64,000 nt of DNA from DATLWN01 sp964492895 (GTDB lineage Bacteria; Pseudomonadota; Zetaproteobacteria; Mariprofundales; Mariprofundaceae), in NCBI GenBank assembly GCA_964492895.1, contig CAZBLR010000003.1, forward strand, positions 40,846 to 104,845. The letters are read 5' to 3'. The position numbers and the translations under genes were made by a program. This document shows, piece by piece, positions 33,261-42,259 of the stretch. Numbering within the stretch: position 1 is the first letter of the stretch; each line of letters starts with the position of its first letter. Under the pieces are notes generated by a model. That model was not told the DNA's origin, made no database searches, and was given only the letters and a program-made list of their open reading frames with translations.

Positions 33261-34295
33261 ATGGAATACCGGCAACTGGGCGAGTCCGATCTCTCCGTAT
33301 CCGTGTTGAGCCTGGGTACGATGACCTTCGGCGAGCAGAACAGCGAGGCCGAGGCGCATGCGCAGCTGAACCTGGCCGTGGCGCGCGGGGTCAACCTGAT
33401 CGACACCGCCGAGATGTACCCGGTGCCGCCGCGCGCCGAGACCGTGCACCGCACCGAGTCCTACATCGGCAGCTGGCTCAAGCACCAGCATCGCGACAAG
33501 CTCGTCATCGCCAGCAAGATCGTCGGGCCCTCGCGCGGTTTCGGATGGATCCGCGGTGGCCCGCGCGTCAGCCGCGAGCAGATCCATGCCGCCATCGAGG
33601 GCAGTCTGACCCGGCTCAACACCGACTACCTGGACCTGTACCAGATCCACTGGCCGGACCGCTACGTGCCGATGTTCGGGGGCACCAGCTACGACGCGGC
33701 CGAGGAGCACGAGGCGACGCCGATCGTCGAGCAGCTCGAGGCGCTGGGCGAGCTGGTGCAGGCCGGCAAGGTCCGCTACATCGGCCTGTCCAACGAGACG
33801 CCGTGGGGTGTGGCCGAGTTCGTGCGCCTGGCTGATACGATGCGCCTGCCGCGGGTCGTGTCGATCCAGAACGCCTACCACCTGATGAACCGCACCTTCG
33901 AGAGCGGCCTGGCCGAAGTCTGCCGGCACACCAGGGTCGGCCTGCTGGCTTACAGCCCGCTGGCCTTCGGCTGGCTGTCCGGAAAGTACCAGGCCGATCC
34001 CGCGGCCATCGGGCGCATCACGCTGTTCCCCGGCTTCGGCCAGCGCTACGCCAAGCCGAACGTGCAGTCGGCGACGATGGAATACGTGCGCATCGCCCGC
34101 GAGGCGGGGCTGAGGCCTGCGCAGATGGCGCTGGCCTTCGTACGCACCCGCTGGTTCACGACGAGCGTGATCCTCGGCGCCACCAGCCTCGATCAACTGA
34201 ACGAGAACCTGGACAGCGCCGGGATCGGCCTCAATGCGGACGTGATGGACCAGATCGAGGCCGTGCACCAGCGCTACCCCAACCCGGCGCCATAA
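33261..34295 (+). CDS. aldo/keto reductase (Tas-like)
   Basis: A 344-residue NADP(H)-dependent oxidoreductase of the aldo/keto reductase family, closest in style to E. coli Tas. The catalytic tetrad is visible: Asp and Tyr in IDTAEMYPVPP, Lys in VIASKIVGP, and His in YQIHWPDRY. The NADP-binding C-terminus includes TSVILGATSLDQL. Physiological substrate unknown. An AGGGAGG site precedes the ATG. Its TAA stop overlaps the apparent beginning of the MipA-like gene. Confidence 0.9.
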   Translation: MEYRQLGESDLSVSVLSLGTMTFGEQNSEAEAHAQLNLAVARGVNLIDTAEMYPVPPRAETVHRTESYIGSWLKHQHRDKLVIASKIVGPSRGFGWIRGGPRVSREQIHAAIEGSLTRLNTDYLDLYQIHWPDRYVPMFGGTSYDAAEEHEATPIVEQLEALGELVQAGKVRYIGLSNETPWGVAEFVRLADTMRLPRVVSIQNAYHLMNRTFESGLAEVCRHTRVGLLAYSPLAFGWLSGKYQADPAAIGRITLFPGFGQRYAKPNVQSATMEYVRIAREAGLRPAQMALAFVRTRWFTTSVILGATSLDQLNENLDSAGIGLNADVMDQIEAVHQRYPNPAP

Positions 34296-35158
34296 TAGCC
34301 AGCCTCCGTTCCTTCGCCGCGCTGGCGGCGCTGCTCGCGATCGCGGTCCCGAATCCGGCGATGGGCGCCGAAGTGGCTGCCGACGCGAAATGGGAGATCG
34401 GCCTCGCCGCCGGCGTCGTCAGCTACCCCGACTACATGGGCAGCGACCAGCAGCGCGTGCTGGCGCTGGGCGTGCCGTATGTGATCTACCGCAGCCGCTA
34501 CCTGCGCCTGGACCGCGGCGGCCTGCGCGGCATCCTGCTGGCCACGCCTCGCCTGAGCCTGGACCTCGGCCTGTCGCTGGGCCCGCCGGTCAGCTCCGGC
34601 AGCAACACCGCCCGCCAGGGCATGCCGGCGCTGAACCTGACCGTCGAGGCCGGCCCGCGCCTGAACTGGCTGTTGGCCGACAACCGCAGCGGGCGCTGGA
34701 TCGCGCGCCTGGCCTGGCGCCAGGCGGTGGACATCAGGGGCCACGACGTCGGGGCCGTGGCCGAGCCGGGCCTGATCTGGGAGCCTGCGATGGCGGACAG
34801 CCCGTGGTCCTGGCGGTTCGGAGCCGGGGCGCTATGGGCCTCGCAGCGCTACAACGCGCATTACTATGCGGTCGATCCGATCTACGCCACCGCGACCCGT
34901 CCCGCCTACCAGGCTACGGGCGGCTGGCATTCGGTGTATGCCGACGCCCGCCTGCGTTACCGCTTCAGCCCCTACCTGTCCGCCAGTACCTTTGTTCGCC
35001 TGCGCGACATGTCCGGCGGTGTCGTGGCCGATAGCCCCCTGGTCAGGCGCAAGGTCAACTGGCTGGGCGTGGTCGCCGTGACCTGGTCGTTCTGGCAGTC
35101 CGAGGCCAGGGTCGGCGAAGCCGCCGATGCCGCCACCACGGTGGACATGAACCAGTAG
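34292..35158 (+). CDS. MipA/OmpV-family outer membrane protein with apparent ATA start
   Basis: About 288 residues. The MipA/OmpV beta-barrel is recognised from GLAAGVVSYPDYMGSDQQR, VEAGPRLNWLLADN and HSVYADARLRYRFSPYLSASTF, ending in alternating barrel strands. Upstream of the first ATG (34361) the same frame encodes a clear signal peptide, ASLRSFAALAALLAIA then VPNPAMG, cleaved before AEVA. No ATG, GTG or TTG opens it; it begins with two ATA codons at 34292 and 34295 that overlap the stop of the previous gene. An ATG at 34292 would give the usual ATGA coupling, so a G-to-A change or a base error is likely. Starting at 34361 would lose export. Members are linked to MltA or porin-like roles; exact function unknown. 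Confidence 0.75.
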   Translation: MIASLRSFAALAALLAIAVPNPAMGAEVAADAKWEIGLAAGVVSYPDYMGSDQQRVLALGVPYVIYRSRYLRLDRGGLRGILLATPRLSLDLGLSLGPPVSSGSNTARQGMPALNLTVEAGPRLNWLLADNRSGRWIARLAWRQAVDIRGHDVGAVAEPGLIWEPAMADSPWSWRFGAGALWASQRYNAHYYAVDPIYATATRPAYQATGGWHSVYADARLRYRFSPYLSASTFVRLRDMSGGVVADSPLVRRKVNWLGVVAVTWSFWQSEARVGEAADAATTVDMNQ

Positions 35159-35331
35159 CCACCAGAGCGACGTCCCGTGTCCCGGAAATTTCCGCATGTG
35201 CCTGCGTGACATGCCGGCTCTCGCGCATCAGATTATCCGACGCCGGTATCGGCGATCGCGGTGCTCCAGGGTGAAGATGCCGGCCTGACGGCGACCGCCG
35301 TTTATCACGATCACAGTGAAAGGATTTCAGC

Positions 35332-35808
35332 ATGTCAAACGGGAACCATGGGCTGGCCGACGCCGAAGCCGAGGCGCTATTCAATGTCGAGAAGATCTAT
35401 ACCAAGGACGTCTCGTTCGAGAACCCCAATTCACCCCAGGTATTTCTGGCGGCCAATACCGATCCGAAAGTCGAATTGAAGCTGAATATCGGGAATCGGC
35501 AGATCGACGACGCTCACTGGGAGGTTTCGCTGAAGGTTTCCATTCTTACCCGAAGCAGCAAGGACGATCGCGTCATGTTTGAGATTGAGGTGGAGCAGGC
35601 AGCCGTGTTTTTGCTGAAAAACATCCCGGTGGAGCATCTTCCCGTCCTGCTTGGCGTGGATTGTCCATCGATCATTTTCCCCTATACGCGCCAGATCGTC
35701 AGCCAGTTGACCAGCGACGGAGGATTCTCTCCCCTGTTGCTTGCGCCGTTCAACTTCACCGCGCTATATCAGGAAAGCTCCGCTCAACAGCCGCAAACGC
35801 CAAACTGA
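35332..35808 (+). CDS. secB: protein-export chaperone SecB
   Basis: A 158-residue tetrameric cytoplasmic chaperone that keeps precursor proteins unfolded and hands them to SecA. The family core is plain: YTKDVSFENPNSP, then the central beta-sheet, KNIPVEHLPVLLGVDCP, IIFPYTRQIVSQL and GGFSPLLLAPFNFTALY. An AAAGGA site lies 8 bases before the ATG. The gene stands alone; its frequent neighbours grxC and gpsA are absent. Its codons are less GC-rich than those of nearby genes. The 173 bases upstream hold no other gene. Confidence 0.95.
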   Translation: MSNGNHGLADAEAEALFNVEKIYTKDVSFENPNSPQVFLAANTDPKVELKLNIGNRQIDDAHWEVSLKVSILTRSSKDDRVMFEIEVEQAAVFLLKNIPVEHLPVLLGVDCPSIIFPYTRQIVSQLTSDGGFSPLLLAPFNFTALYQESSAQQPQTPN

Positions 35809-35850
35809 AAAAATGGACCGCACAACCCGGTTTTGCTGCCGTGGTCGGGG

Positions 35851-36165
35851 CTAGCCCAGCTTGACCGCTGTGCCGTAGGCCAGGACCTCGGTGATGTTCT
35901 GGCCGATGTCGGTGGCGTCGTAGCGCACCGCGATCACGGCATCGGCGCCCAGCTGGTTCGCATGCTCGACCATGCGGTCGAAGGCGTGCTGGCGCGCCTG
36001 GTCGCACATCTTCGCGTAGGACTCGATATTGCCGCCGACGATCTGCTTCAGCCCGCCCAGCATGCCCTGCGTGATGCTGGGCGAGCGCACGACGACGCCC
36101 CGGACGATGCCCAGGTACTGCTTGACGCTGCGGCCGGCGATGTCGTTGCTGGTGGTCAGGATCAT
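35851..36165 (-). CDS. ybjQ: YbjQ/UPF0145 family protein
   Basis: A 104-residue protein of the YbjQ family. Landmarks are TTSNDIAGRSV, YLGIVRGVVVRSPSI and ADAVIAVRYDATDIG near the end. Members are small decameric proteins possibly binding metal or a heterocycle; function not established. ATG 36165 is preceded by GGGAGGCGAC, a strong ribosome site. Longer frames to 36576 are shadows of the neighbouring gene. It follows the beta-CASP gene after 59 bases and may be in the same transcript. Confidence 0.88.
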   Translation of the reverse strand: MILTTSNDIAGRSVKQYLGIVRGVVVRSPSITQGMLGGLKQIVGGNIESYAKMCDQARQHAFDRMVEHANQLGADAVIAVRYDATDIGQNITEVLAYGTAVKLG

Positions 36166-36224
36166 GTCGCCTCCCTCGCTCCGATCGGTTTGCCACAGCA
36201 TAGACCAATCGGCGGGGGGAGGGA

Positions 36225-37604
36225 TTACAGGTCGATGACGTCGCCTTTCTCGGGCATGGCGACCTGGGTGCCGTGTAGCTGGCCGGCGAAGGCTGCCATG
36301 GCCTCCTCGTCGCCGTGCACCAGGATGGTGCGCTTGGGCTTCAGCGCGCCGTGCCAGGCCAGCAGTTCGTCGCGGTCGGCGTGTGCGGAGAAGCCGTTGA
36401 TCGTGTACAGCCTGGCCTTCACCGGGATCCTTTCGCCGAACAGCTTCACCGTCCTGGCGCCGTCGACGAGGATGCGCGCCAGCGTGCCCTTGGCCGCATA
36501 GCCGACGAACACGATGCTCGAATCCTCGCGCCACAGGTTGTGCTTCAGGTGATGGCGCACGCGTCCGCCGGTGCACATGCCGGATCCGGCGAGGATCACG
36601 GCCCCGCCCGCCAGGCGGTTCAGGGCCCGGGACTCTTCGGTCTCGCGTGTGAAGTGGATGCTGGGCAGGGCGTAGGGATCACGGCCCTCGGTGAACAGCG
36701 CGTGCGCCTCGGCATCGTAGCACTCGGGGTGGTGGCGGAAGATGTCGGTGGCCGAGATGGCCATCGGCGAGTCGAGGAACACCGGCAGGCCCCGCGGCAG
36801 GCGGCCGTTCTCGATGCCCTCGCGCAGGAAGTACAGGATCTCCTGCGCGCGCTCCAGCGCGAAGGTCGGGATCACGACGTTGCCGCCGCGCGCGATGGTG
36901 TCGGTGACGGCATCAAACAGCTCCTCGACCGACGGTACCGGCGCCTTGTGCAGCCGATCGCCGTAGGTCGTCTCCATGACCACGGCATCGGCGGGCGGCG
37001 GCAGCTGCGGGTCGCGCAGGATCGGATGGCCGTTGCTGCCGAGATCGCCCGAGAAGATCACCGATTTCGGCTTGTCCCCGTCCAGCGCGATGCGGATCGA
37101 GGCCGAGCCCAGGATATGGCCGGCGTCGTAGAAGGTGGCGCTGAGGCGATCCGTCAGCCGGATCGGTTTGCCGTACTCCGCTGTGCGTCCGAAATGGCCC
37201 ATGGCGTTCAGGGCCGAAAGCTTGGTGTACAGGGGTTCCGGCGGGGCCTCGCCGTGGCGGTGGGCATGGCGGGCATGGCGCTCGGCCTCCTCCTCCTGCA
37301 GGTGCGCGGCATCCAGCATCACCACGCGCGCCAGCTCCTGTGTGGCTCCCGTGGCGATGATCTCGCCCCTGAAGCCGCGGTCGACGAGCAGCGGGATGCG
37401 CCCGCAGTGGTCGAGGTGGGCATGGGTCAGCAGCAGGATGTCGACGGCGGCCGGATCGAAGCCGAAATCCTCGGCATTCTCCTCGTCGAGCTCGCGCCCG
37501 CCCTGGTACAGGCCGCAATCGACGAGGACGGTGAGGCCGTCGGCCTCGACCATGTGGCAGGAGCCGGTGACGTTGCGGTCGGCGCCGTGGAAGGAAAGAC
37601 GCAT
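36225..37604 (-). CDS. metallo-beta-lactamase fold beta-CASP RNase-like protein
   Basis: A 459-residue protein of the beta-CASP nuclease group (CPSF73/YsnF-like bacterial branch). It has the metal motif THAHLDHCGRIP (about residues 60-71), DAGHILGSASI, SGDLG, the beta-CASP domain with SPMAISAT, SGMCTGGRVRHHL and the final metal-binding segments INGFSAHADRDEL and LVHGDEEA. All zinc ligands are in place, so an active RNA endo/exonuclease is expected. Nine bases separate it from the Lys-rich HhH gene upstream in the same direction, which suggests a nucleic-acid-binding partner. Confidence 0.9.
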   Translation of the reverse strand: MRLSFHGADRNVTGSCHMVEADGLTVLVDCGLYQGGRELDEENAEDFGFDPAAVDILLLTHAHLDHCGRIPLLVDRGFRGEIIATGATQELARVVMLDAAHLQEEEAERHARHAHRHGEAPPEPLYTKLSALNAMGHFGRTAEYGKPIRLTDRLSATFYDAGHILGSASIRIALDGDKPKSVIFSGDLGSNGHPILRDPQLPPPADAVVMETTYGDRLHKAPVPSVEELFDAVTDTIARGGNVVIPTFALERAQEILYFLREGIENGRLPRGLPVFLDSPMAISATDIFRHHPECYDAEAHALFTEGRDPYALPSIHFTRETEESRALNRLAGGAVILAGSGMCTGGRVRHHLKHNLWREDSSIVFVGYAAKGTLARILVDGARTVKLFGERIPVKARLYTINGFSAHADRDELLAWHGALKPKRTILVHGDEEAMAAFAGQLHGTQVAMPEKGDVIDL

Positions 37605-37613
37605 ACGCTGACC

Positions 37614-37895
37614 TCAGCCCTTCTTCTTTTTCTTTTTCTTGTCCTTCTTCTTGCCGCCGTCCTTCTTCTTGGGCTTGTCGGCCTTGGACTTCTTCGCTTT
37701 TTCCGGCTTCTCCGTCTTCAGCGAGGCGGCGGCCTCCAGGGTTGCGGCGGCACGCTTCTCACCGAATCCCGGCACCTTCATCAGGCCCCTGGCGCCACCC
37801 TTGACGAGCGCCTTGACCGAATCGATGCCGTGCTCGGCAAGGATGGCGGCGGTGCTCTCCCCGATGCCGGGAATGTCGGTCAGTGCATGCTTCAT
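37614..37895 (-). CDS. helix-hairpin-helix protein with Lys-rich tail
   Basis: A 93-residue protein. Residues about 5-55 form two helix-hairpin-helix units (IPGIGESTAAILAEHGI and VPGFGEKRAAATLEAA), which bind DNA or RNA backbone without sequence choice. The last 34 residues are almost only Lys with some Ala, Asp, Pro and Gly, ending in seven Lys and a Gly. ATG 37895 follows GGGGAGACATCC. It lies 9 bases before the beta-CASP RNase gene on the same strand. The tail resembles those of bacterial histone-like or RNA-tethering proteins. Exact role unknown. Confidence 0.75.
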   Translation of the reverse strand: MKHALTDIPGIGESTAAILAEHGIDSVKALVKGGARGLMKVPGFGEKRAAATLEAAASLKTEKPEKAKKSKADKPKKKDGGKKKDKKKKKKKG

Positions 37896-38050
37896 GGATG
37901 TCTCCCCAGGCAATGGCGCCTGTCCCTCGCAGCGGCGATATGCAAGTAAACACCCTACATATGGAAATGACAAGGTGATGGCATGGCCTAAGGCCTTGTC
38001 CCCATTGGCCTGGAAGCACCCCTGGTCCATACTGGCCCGGCGGAGGTACG

Positions 38051-39775
38051 ATGAGCGAACCAGCCGATCCCGAGCCCGAAAACCAAGCGCAAGCCGATCT
38101 TTCCCGGCGCCTGGAGGCCGTCGAACGCCGCCTGGCTTCCCTGGAGGCCCGGCTGGCCGCCGGCGAGCCGGCACGTCCCGTCCCGCCATCGCCAGCCGCC
38201 GTCAGGCAGGTGCCGGAGGAGGCCGCCGGCCTGGGGTTGGAGGCGAGCGAGCGCTGGCTGCAGCGGCTCGGCATCGCCCTGCTGCTGTTCGGCCTGGCCT
38301 TCCTGTTCAAGTACTCGATCGACCGCGCCTGGCTGACGCCCTGGGTGCGCATCGGCATCGTGCTGGCGACCGGCAGCGTGCTGTTGGCGCTGGCGCTGCG
38401 CTTTGCCACCTCGCGGCTCTTGCTGGCACGCACGCTGGCCGGCGGCGGCATCGCCTGCGTCTACGGGGCGCTGTTCGCCGCCTTCGAGCTGTATCACCTG
38501 ATCGGCCTCGTGCCGGCCTTTGCCGGCATGCTGCTGGCCACGGCGGGTGCCTTCGTGCTGAGCCTGGGCCGGTTCGGGGCGCCGATCGCGGCGGTGGGCA
38601 CCATCGGCGGTTTCGTGACGCCGTTCGTGCTGTACACAGGCCAGGAGAACGTCACCGGGCTGCTGGTCTACGCGGCCCTGCTGACGCTGGGCGGCCTCGG
38701 CATCTATCTGCACCACCGCTGGGTTTCGCTGCTGTGGCTGACGGTCGTGGGCGCCTGGTCGTTGCTGGTGGCCGCCCTGACGATCTCCGGGCACAGCCTG
38801 TTCGGCCTGCCCGATCCGGATGCGACATGGCCGATGCGCCTGGCGACGATCGGCTTCTGGATCGTGTTCGCGCTGCTGCCGCTGCGTGGCTGGCGCCAGG
38901 GCATCGAGCTGCCGGCCGAGGCGGCGCTGGTGATCGCGTCGCCGGTGGCCGGGCTGTTGTTCTGCGAGCGGCTGTGGAGCCTCGGCGATACGCGCTGGGC
39001 CATGGTCTGGGGCGGGGTGGCCGCAGTCTACGCCGGCCTGGCCTGGGCGCTGCGCCGGCTGCCGTTGCTGTCCTGGCTGCATGTGCTGATGGCCGTGATG
39101 CTGCTCGGGGTCGGGCTGTGGCACGTACTGGGCGAGCACATGCTGCTGCTGGCCACGTCCACCGCCGCCATCGTGCTGATGGCGCTGGCCCGCAGGCTGT
39201 CCTCGCCGTGGCCGCGGCGGCTGGCCCATGCGCTGTTCGCGGCCAGCCTGTATGTCGTGTTCTGGCGTCTGTTCCAGCACGCCGCCGAGGGCATGCCCTT
39301 CATAAATCGCCAGGCGCTGACGGATCTGGATGTGCTGGGGCTGGCGGTGATCGCCGCCTGGCTGTCCGGCAAGAGCGGGCGCGACCTGTACGCGATCTCG
39401 GTCTACGTAGGGCTGCTGGCCCTGGCCTACCGCGAGTTCGCGGGGCTGACCAACGGCCAGGCCTGGGTCAGCGCCGCCTGGGCCATGTGCGGTGCGGCGC
39501 TGCTGCTGGGCTCCCTGCGCAGCGGCCATGCCGGCATGCGCCGGCTGGCGCTGGCCACGCTGATGCTGGTGGCGGCGAAGCTGTTGCTCGTGGACCTGAA
39601 GCGCATTGAGGCGGTGTGGCGCATCCTGATCAGCGCCGGCCTCGGCGGCCTGTTCCTGCTGCTCAGCTACGCGCTGCCGTCGCTCGGCAGGCGTGCCGGG
39701 CTGGCCGGGCCGGAGCCGGAGCTTGAAACGGAAGCGGACGAGGTGGACAGCCCGGAGCAAACGCCCGGGTCCTGA
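38051..39775 (+). CDS. DUF2339 polytopic membrane protein
   Basis: A 574-residue protein with a cytoplasmic N-terminal coiled coil (LSRRLEAVERRLASLEARL) and then nearly continuous transmembrane helices, about 16-18 in number, ending in an acidic tail. The arrangement and segments such as ERWLQRLGIALLLFGLAFLF and GAPIAAVGTIGGFVTPFVL are typical of the DUF2339 family, whose function is unknown. It stands alone, convergent with ychF (8 bases between stops). Divergent from the HhH gene with about 155 bases between them. Confidence 0.88.
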   Translation: MSEPADPEPENQAQADLSRRLEAVERRLASLEARLAAGEPARPVPPSPAAVRQVPEEAAGLGLEASERWLQRLGIALLLFGLAFLFKYSIDRAWLTPWVRIGIVLATGSVLLALALRFATSRLLLARTLAGGGIACVYGALFAAFELYHLIGLVPAFAGMLLATAGAFVLSLGRFGAPIAAVGTIGGFVTPFVLYTGQENVTGLLVYAALLTLGGLGIYLHHRWVSLLWLTVVGAWSLLVAALTISGHSLFGLPDPDATWPMRLATIGFWIVFALLPLRGWRQGIELPAEAALVIASPVAGLLFCERLWSLGDTRWAMVWGGVAAVYAGLAWALRRLPLLSWLHVLMAVMLLGVGLWHVLGEHMLLLATSTAAIVLMALARRLSSPWPRRLAHALFAASLYVVFWRLFQHAAEGMPFINRQALTDLDVLGLAVIAAWLSGKSGRDLYAISVYVGLLALAYREFAGLTNGQAWVSAAWAMCGAALLLGSLRSGHAGMRRLALATLMLVAAKLLLVDLKRIEAVWRILISAGLGGLFLLLSYALPSLGRRAGLAGPEPELETEADEVDSPEQTPGS

Positions 39776-39783
39776 ATCGCAGG

Positions 39784-40878
39784 CTAGACGTTGAAGCGGA
39801 AATGCATCACGTCGCCGTCCTTGACGACGTATTCCTTGCCCTCCAGGCGCATCTTGCCGGCCTCCTTGGCCTTGGCCTCGCCGCCGCAAGCGACGAAATC
39901 GTCATAGGCGATGGTCTCGGCGCGGATGAATCCCTTCTCGAAATCGGTATGGATCACCGCTGCCGCCTGCGGCGCCGTATCGCCGCGGTGGATGGTCCAG
40001 GCACGGACCTCCTTGACGCCGGCCGTGAAGTAGGTGATCAGGTTCAGCAGCGCGTAGGCCTCGCGGATCACCGTGTTCAGCCCCGGCTCGGCAAGTCCCA
40101 GATCGGCCAGGAACTCGGCCTTCGATTCGGCATCCATCTCGGCCAGCTCGGATTCGATCTGGGCCGACACGACGGCGACCCGTGCGCCCTCCTGGTCGGC
40201 GAACGCCCTGACCTTGTCGACATGGGCATTGCCATCCGGCAGTGAGCCGTCGTCGACGTTGGCGATGTACAGCACCGGCTTGGCGGTCAGCAGGCACAAC
40301 TCCTTCAGGTCGGCGAATTCGTCATGGCTCAAACCCTGGCGACGTACGGTGGTGCCGTCCTCCAGCCCCGCCAGCACCTTCTGGTAGAGGGCGAGCTGCA
40401 CCTTGGCATCCTTGTCGCCGGAGCGCGCAAGCTTCTCGACACGGGCGATCGCCTTTTCCATCGTCTCGATGTCCTTGAGCATCAGTTCGGTATCGATGGT
40501 TTCGATATCGGAGAGCGGATGGACCTTGCCGGCGACATGGGTGACGTTCTCGTCCTCGAAGCAGCGCACCACATGGGCGATGGCGGCGCACTCGCGGATA
40601 TTGGCCAGGAACTTGTTGCCGAGCCCTTCTCCCTTGGCGGCGCCGGCGACGAGGCCGGCGATGTCGACGAACTCGACGACGGCGTGCTGGATGGCCTGCG
40701 GCTTGACGATGGCGGCCAGGGCGTCGATGCGGGAATCGGGCACCGGCACGATGCCGACGTTCGGATCGATGGTGCAGAAGGGGTAGTTCGCCGCCTCGGC
40801 GCCGCCGCCGGCCAGCGCGTTGAACAGCGTGGACTTGCCGACGTTGGGGAGCCCTACGATGCCGATGCTCAGTGCCAT
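39784..40878 (-). CDS. ychF: ribosome-binding ATPase YchF
   Basis: A 364-residue Obg-family P-loop protein that prefers ATP and binds the ribosome. It has G1 GLPNVGKSTLF (residues 8-18), the G2/G3 region VDIAGLVAGAAKGEGLGNKFL, the helical insertion and a C-terminal TGS domain ending KEYVVKDGDVMHFRFNV. The usual NKxD of GTPases is changed to the NVDD seen in YchF. The ATG at 40878 gives the standard length (363-364); more upstream codons lie within pth. The pth-ychF pairing is conserved in gammaproteobacteria. Confidence 0.97.
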   Translation of the reverse strand: MALSIGIVGLPNVGKSTLFNALAGGGAEAANYPFCTIDPNVGIVPVPDSRIDALAAIVKPQAIQHAVVEFVDIAGLVAGAAKGEGLGNKFLANIRECAAIAHVVRCFEDENVTHVAGKVHPLSDIETIDTELMLKDIETMEKAIARVEKLARSGDKDAKVQLALYQKVLAGLEDGTTVRRQGLSHDEFADLKELCLLTAKPVLYIANVDDGSLPDGNAHVDKVRAFADQEGARVAVVSAQIESELAEMDAESKAEFLADLGLAEPGLNTVIREAYALLNLITYFTAGVKEVRAWTIHRGDTAPQAAAVIHTDFEKGFIRAETIAYDDFVACGGEAKAKEAGKMRLEGKEYVVKDGDVMHFRFNV

Positions 40879-40915
40879 ATGATCTCTCCCGATACAGGCG
40901 TGTGCGCCTGCTAGT

Positions 40916-41497
40916 CTACGATTTTGGTTCCAGCGCCAGGTGGATGCGGTTGGCGGCGCGCGCCAGCTCCCCGTCGAGGATCGCCGGCAGCTCGCGAAGG
41001 ATGGCCTCGATGGCCGCCTGCTCGCGCTGCCGGTCCTCAGCCTGGGCGCGCCCCAGCACCCACGGCGTGACCTCGCCCCCGGCCGGCGGCCGGCCGATGC
41101 CGATCTTGATGCGCACGTAGGCATCGCTGCCCAGGTGCTGGTGCAAGGAACGCAGGCCGTTGTGCCCGCCGTGGCCGCCGCCATGTCTCAGGCGCGTCTT
41201 GCCGGCCGGCAGGTCGAGATCGTCGTAGACAACGAACACGTCCTGCACCGGCACCTTGTAGTAATGGGCGAGCGGGGCCACCGCCTCGCCGCTGTTGTTC
41301 ATGAAGGTCTGCGGCTTGACCAGCAGGATGCGGCGTCCGCCGCATTCCCAGGCCGCCGTTTCGGCCTTGAAACGCGGGGCTGCGGCAAAGCGCAGCCCCG
41401 CGGATTCGGCCAGACGGTCGAGCAGGCGGAACCCCACGTTGTGCCGCGTGTCCCGGTATTGATCGCCGGGATTGCCCAGTCCGACCAGCAGCTGCAT
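40916..41497 (-). CDS. pth: peptidyl-tRNA hydrolase Pth
   Basis: A 193-residue enzyme that frees tRNA from peptidyl-tRNA dropped by ribosomes. The motifs are LLVGLGNPGDQY, TRHNVGFRLLD (catalytic His), FMNNSGEAV (Asn) and VVYDDLDLPAGKTRLRHGGGHGGHNGL (given in part: DDLDLPAGK, GGGHGGHNGL). It lies between rplY and ychF in the conserved order, 21 bases after rplY and 37 before ychF. Confidence 0.97.
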   Translation of the reverse strand: MQLLVGLGNPGDQYRDTRHNVGFRLLDRLAESAGLRFAAAPRFKAETAAWECGGRRILLVKPQTFMNNSGEAVAPLAHYYKVPVQDVFVVYDDLDLPAGKTRLRHGGGHGGHNGLRSLHQHLGSDAYVRIKIGIGRPPAGGEVTPWVLGRAQAEDRQREQAAIEAILRELPAILDGELARAANRIHLALEPKS

Positions 41498-41518
41498 GGA
41501 CGAATGTCCCGGGGCGGC

Positions 41519-42151
41519 TTACTGGCCGCCGGCTTCCGCTTCCTCGGCGGCTTCGCCACCCTCTTCGGCGGCCGGCTCGGCCTCGACGCGCGGAGCGGCG
41601 ATGTGCACCACGGCGAAGTCCTCGTCATGCGGGACCTCGACGCCGTCCGGCAGCGCGATCTGGCTGATGTGCAGGGAATCGCCGACCTTGAGCTGGCTGC
41701 AATCGACATCGATGTGGTCCGGGATGGCGTCGGCGCGGCAGTGCACCGGCAGGGTGTGGCGGATGATCTCCAGGGTGCCGCCGACGACGACGCCCGGGCA
41801 CTTCTCGTGGTTAATCGCGTGCACCGGCACTTCCATGTTCACGATGGACTCGGAGGACACTCGGTAGAAATCGATGTGGGTGGGGGTGTCCTTCAGCGGA
41901 TCGTACTGCACGTCCTTGAGCAGCGCCTCGTTCTTGCCGCGCGCGCCCTTGACCTTGATCTCGATCATCGCGGTATGGAAATGCTCCTCGTTCAGCAGCT
42001 TGGACAGCGCCAGGGCGTCCATGACGATCGGCAGCTCGGGCTTGTCGCCGCCGTAGACGACGCCGGGGAGCTTGCCGGCACGGCGCAGGCGGCGGGTTTC
42101 GGCCCGTCCGGTCTTTTCGCGCAACTCGGCTTCGATGACATAATCAGACAT
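41519..42151 (-). CDS. rplY: ribosomal protein bL25, long (CTC) form
   Basis: A 210-residue 5S rRNA-binding ribosomal protein. The N-terminal L25 domain (AELREKTGRAETRRLRRAGKL, shown in part: EKTGRAETRRLRR, GKLPGVVYGG) is followed by the CTC/TL5 C-terminal domain (KCPGVVVGGTLEIIRHTL) and an acidic tail of Glu, Ala and Gly. It is the long form, unlike the 94-residue E. coli protein. ATG 42151 follows GGAGGCACTT. It is between prs and pth. Confidence 0.96.
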   Translation of the reverse strand: MSDYVIEAELREKTGRAETRRLRRAGKLPGVVYGGDKPELPIVMDALALSKLLNEEHFHTAMIEIKVKGARGKNEALLKDVQYDPLKDTPTHIDFYRVSSESIVNMEVPVHAINHEKCPGVVVGGTLEIIRHTLPVHCRADAIPDHIDVDCSQLKVGDSLHISQIALPDGVEVPHDEDFAVVHIAAPRVEAEPAAEEGGEAAEEAEAGGQ

Positions 42152-42259
42152 AAGTGCCTCCTTCGGTGGTGCGCCGTCGGGTCGACCCGTGACGGCGTTG
42201 CCGGGGCCATCCCCGGCTGCGGTGCCGGGCACCGCAGAGGCGCGGCAGTCTAGGGATTT

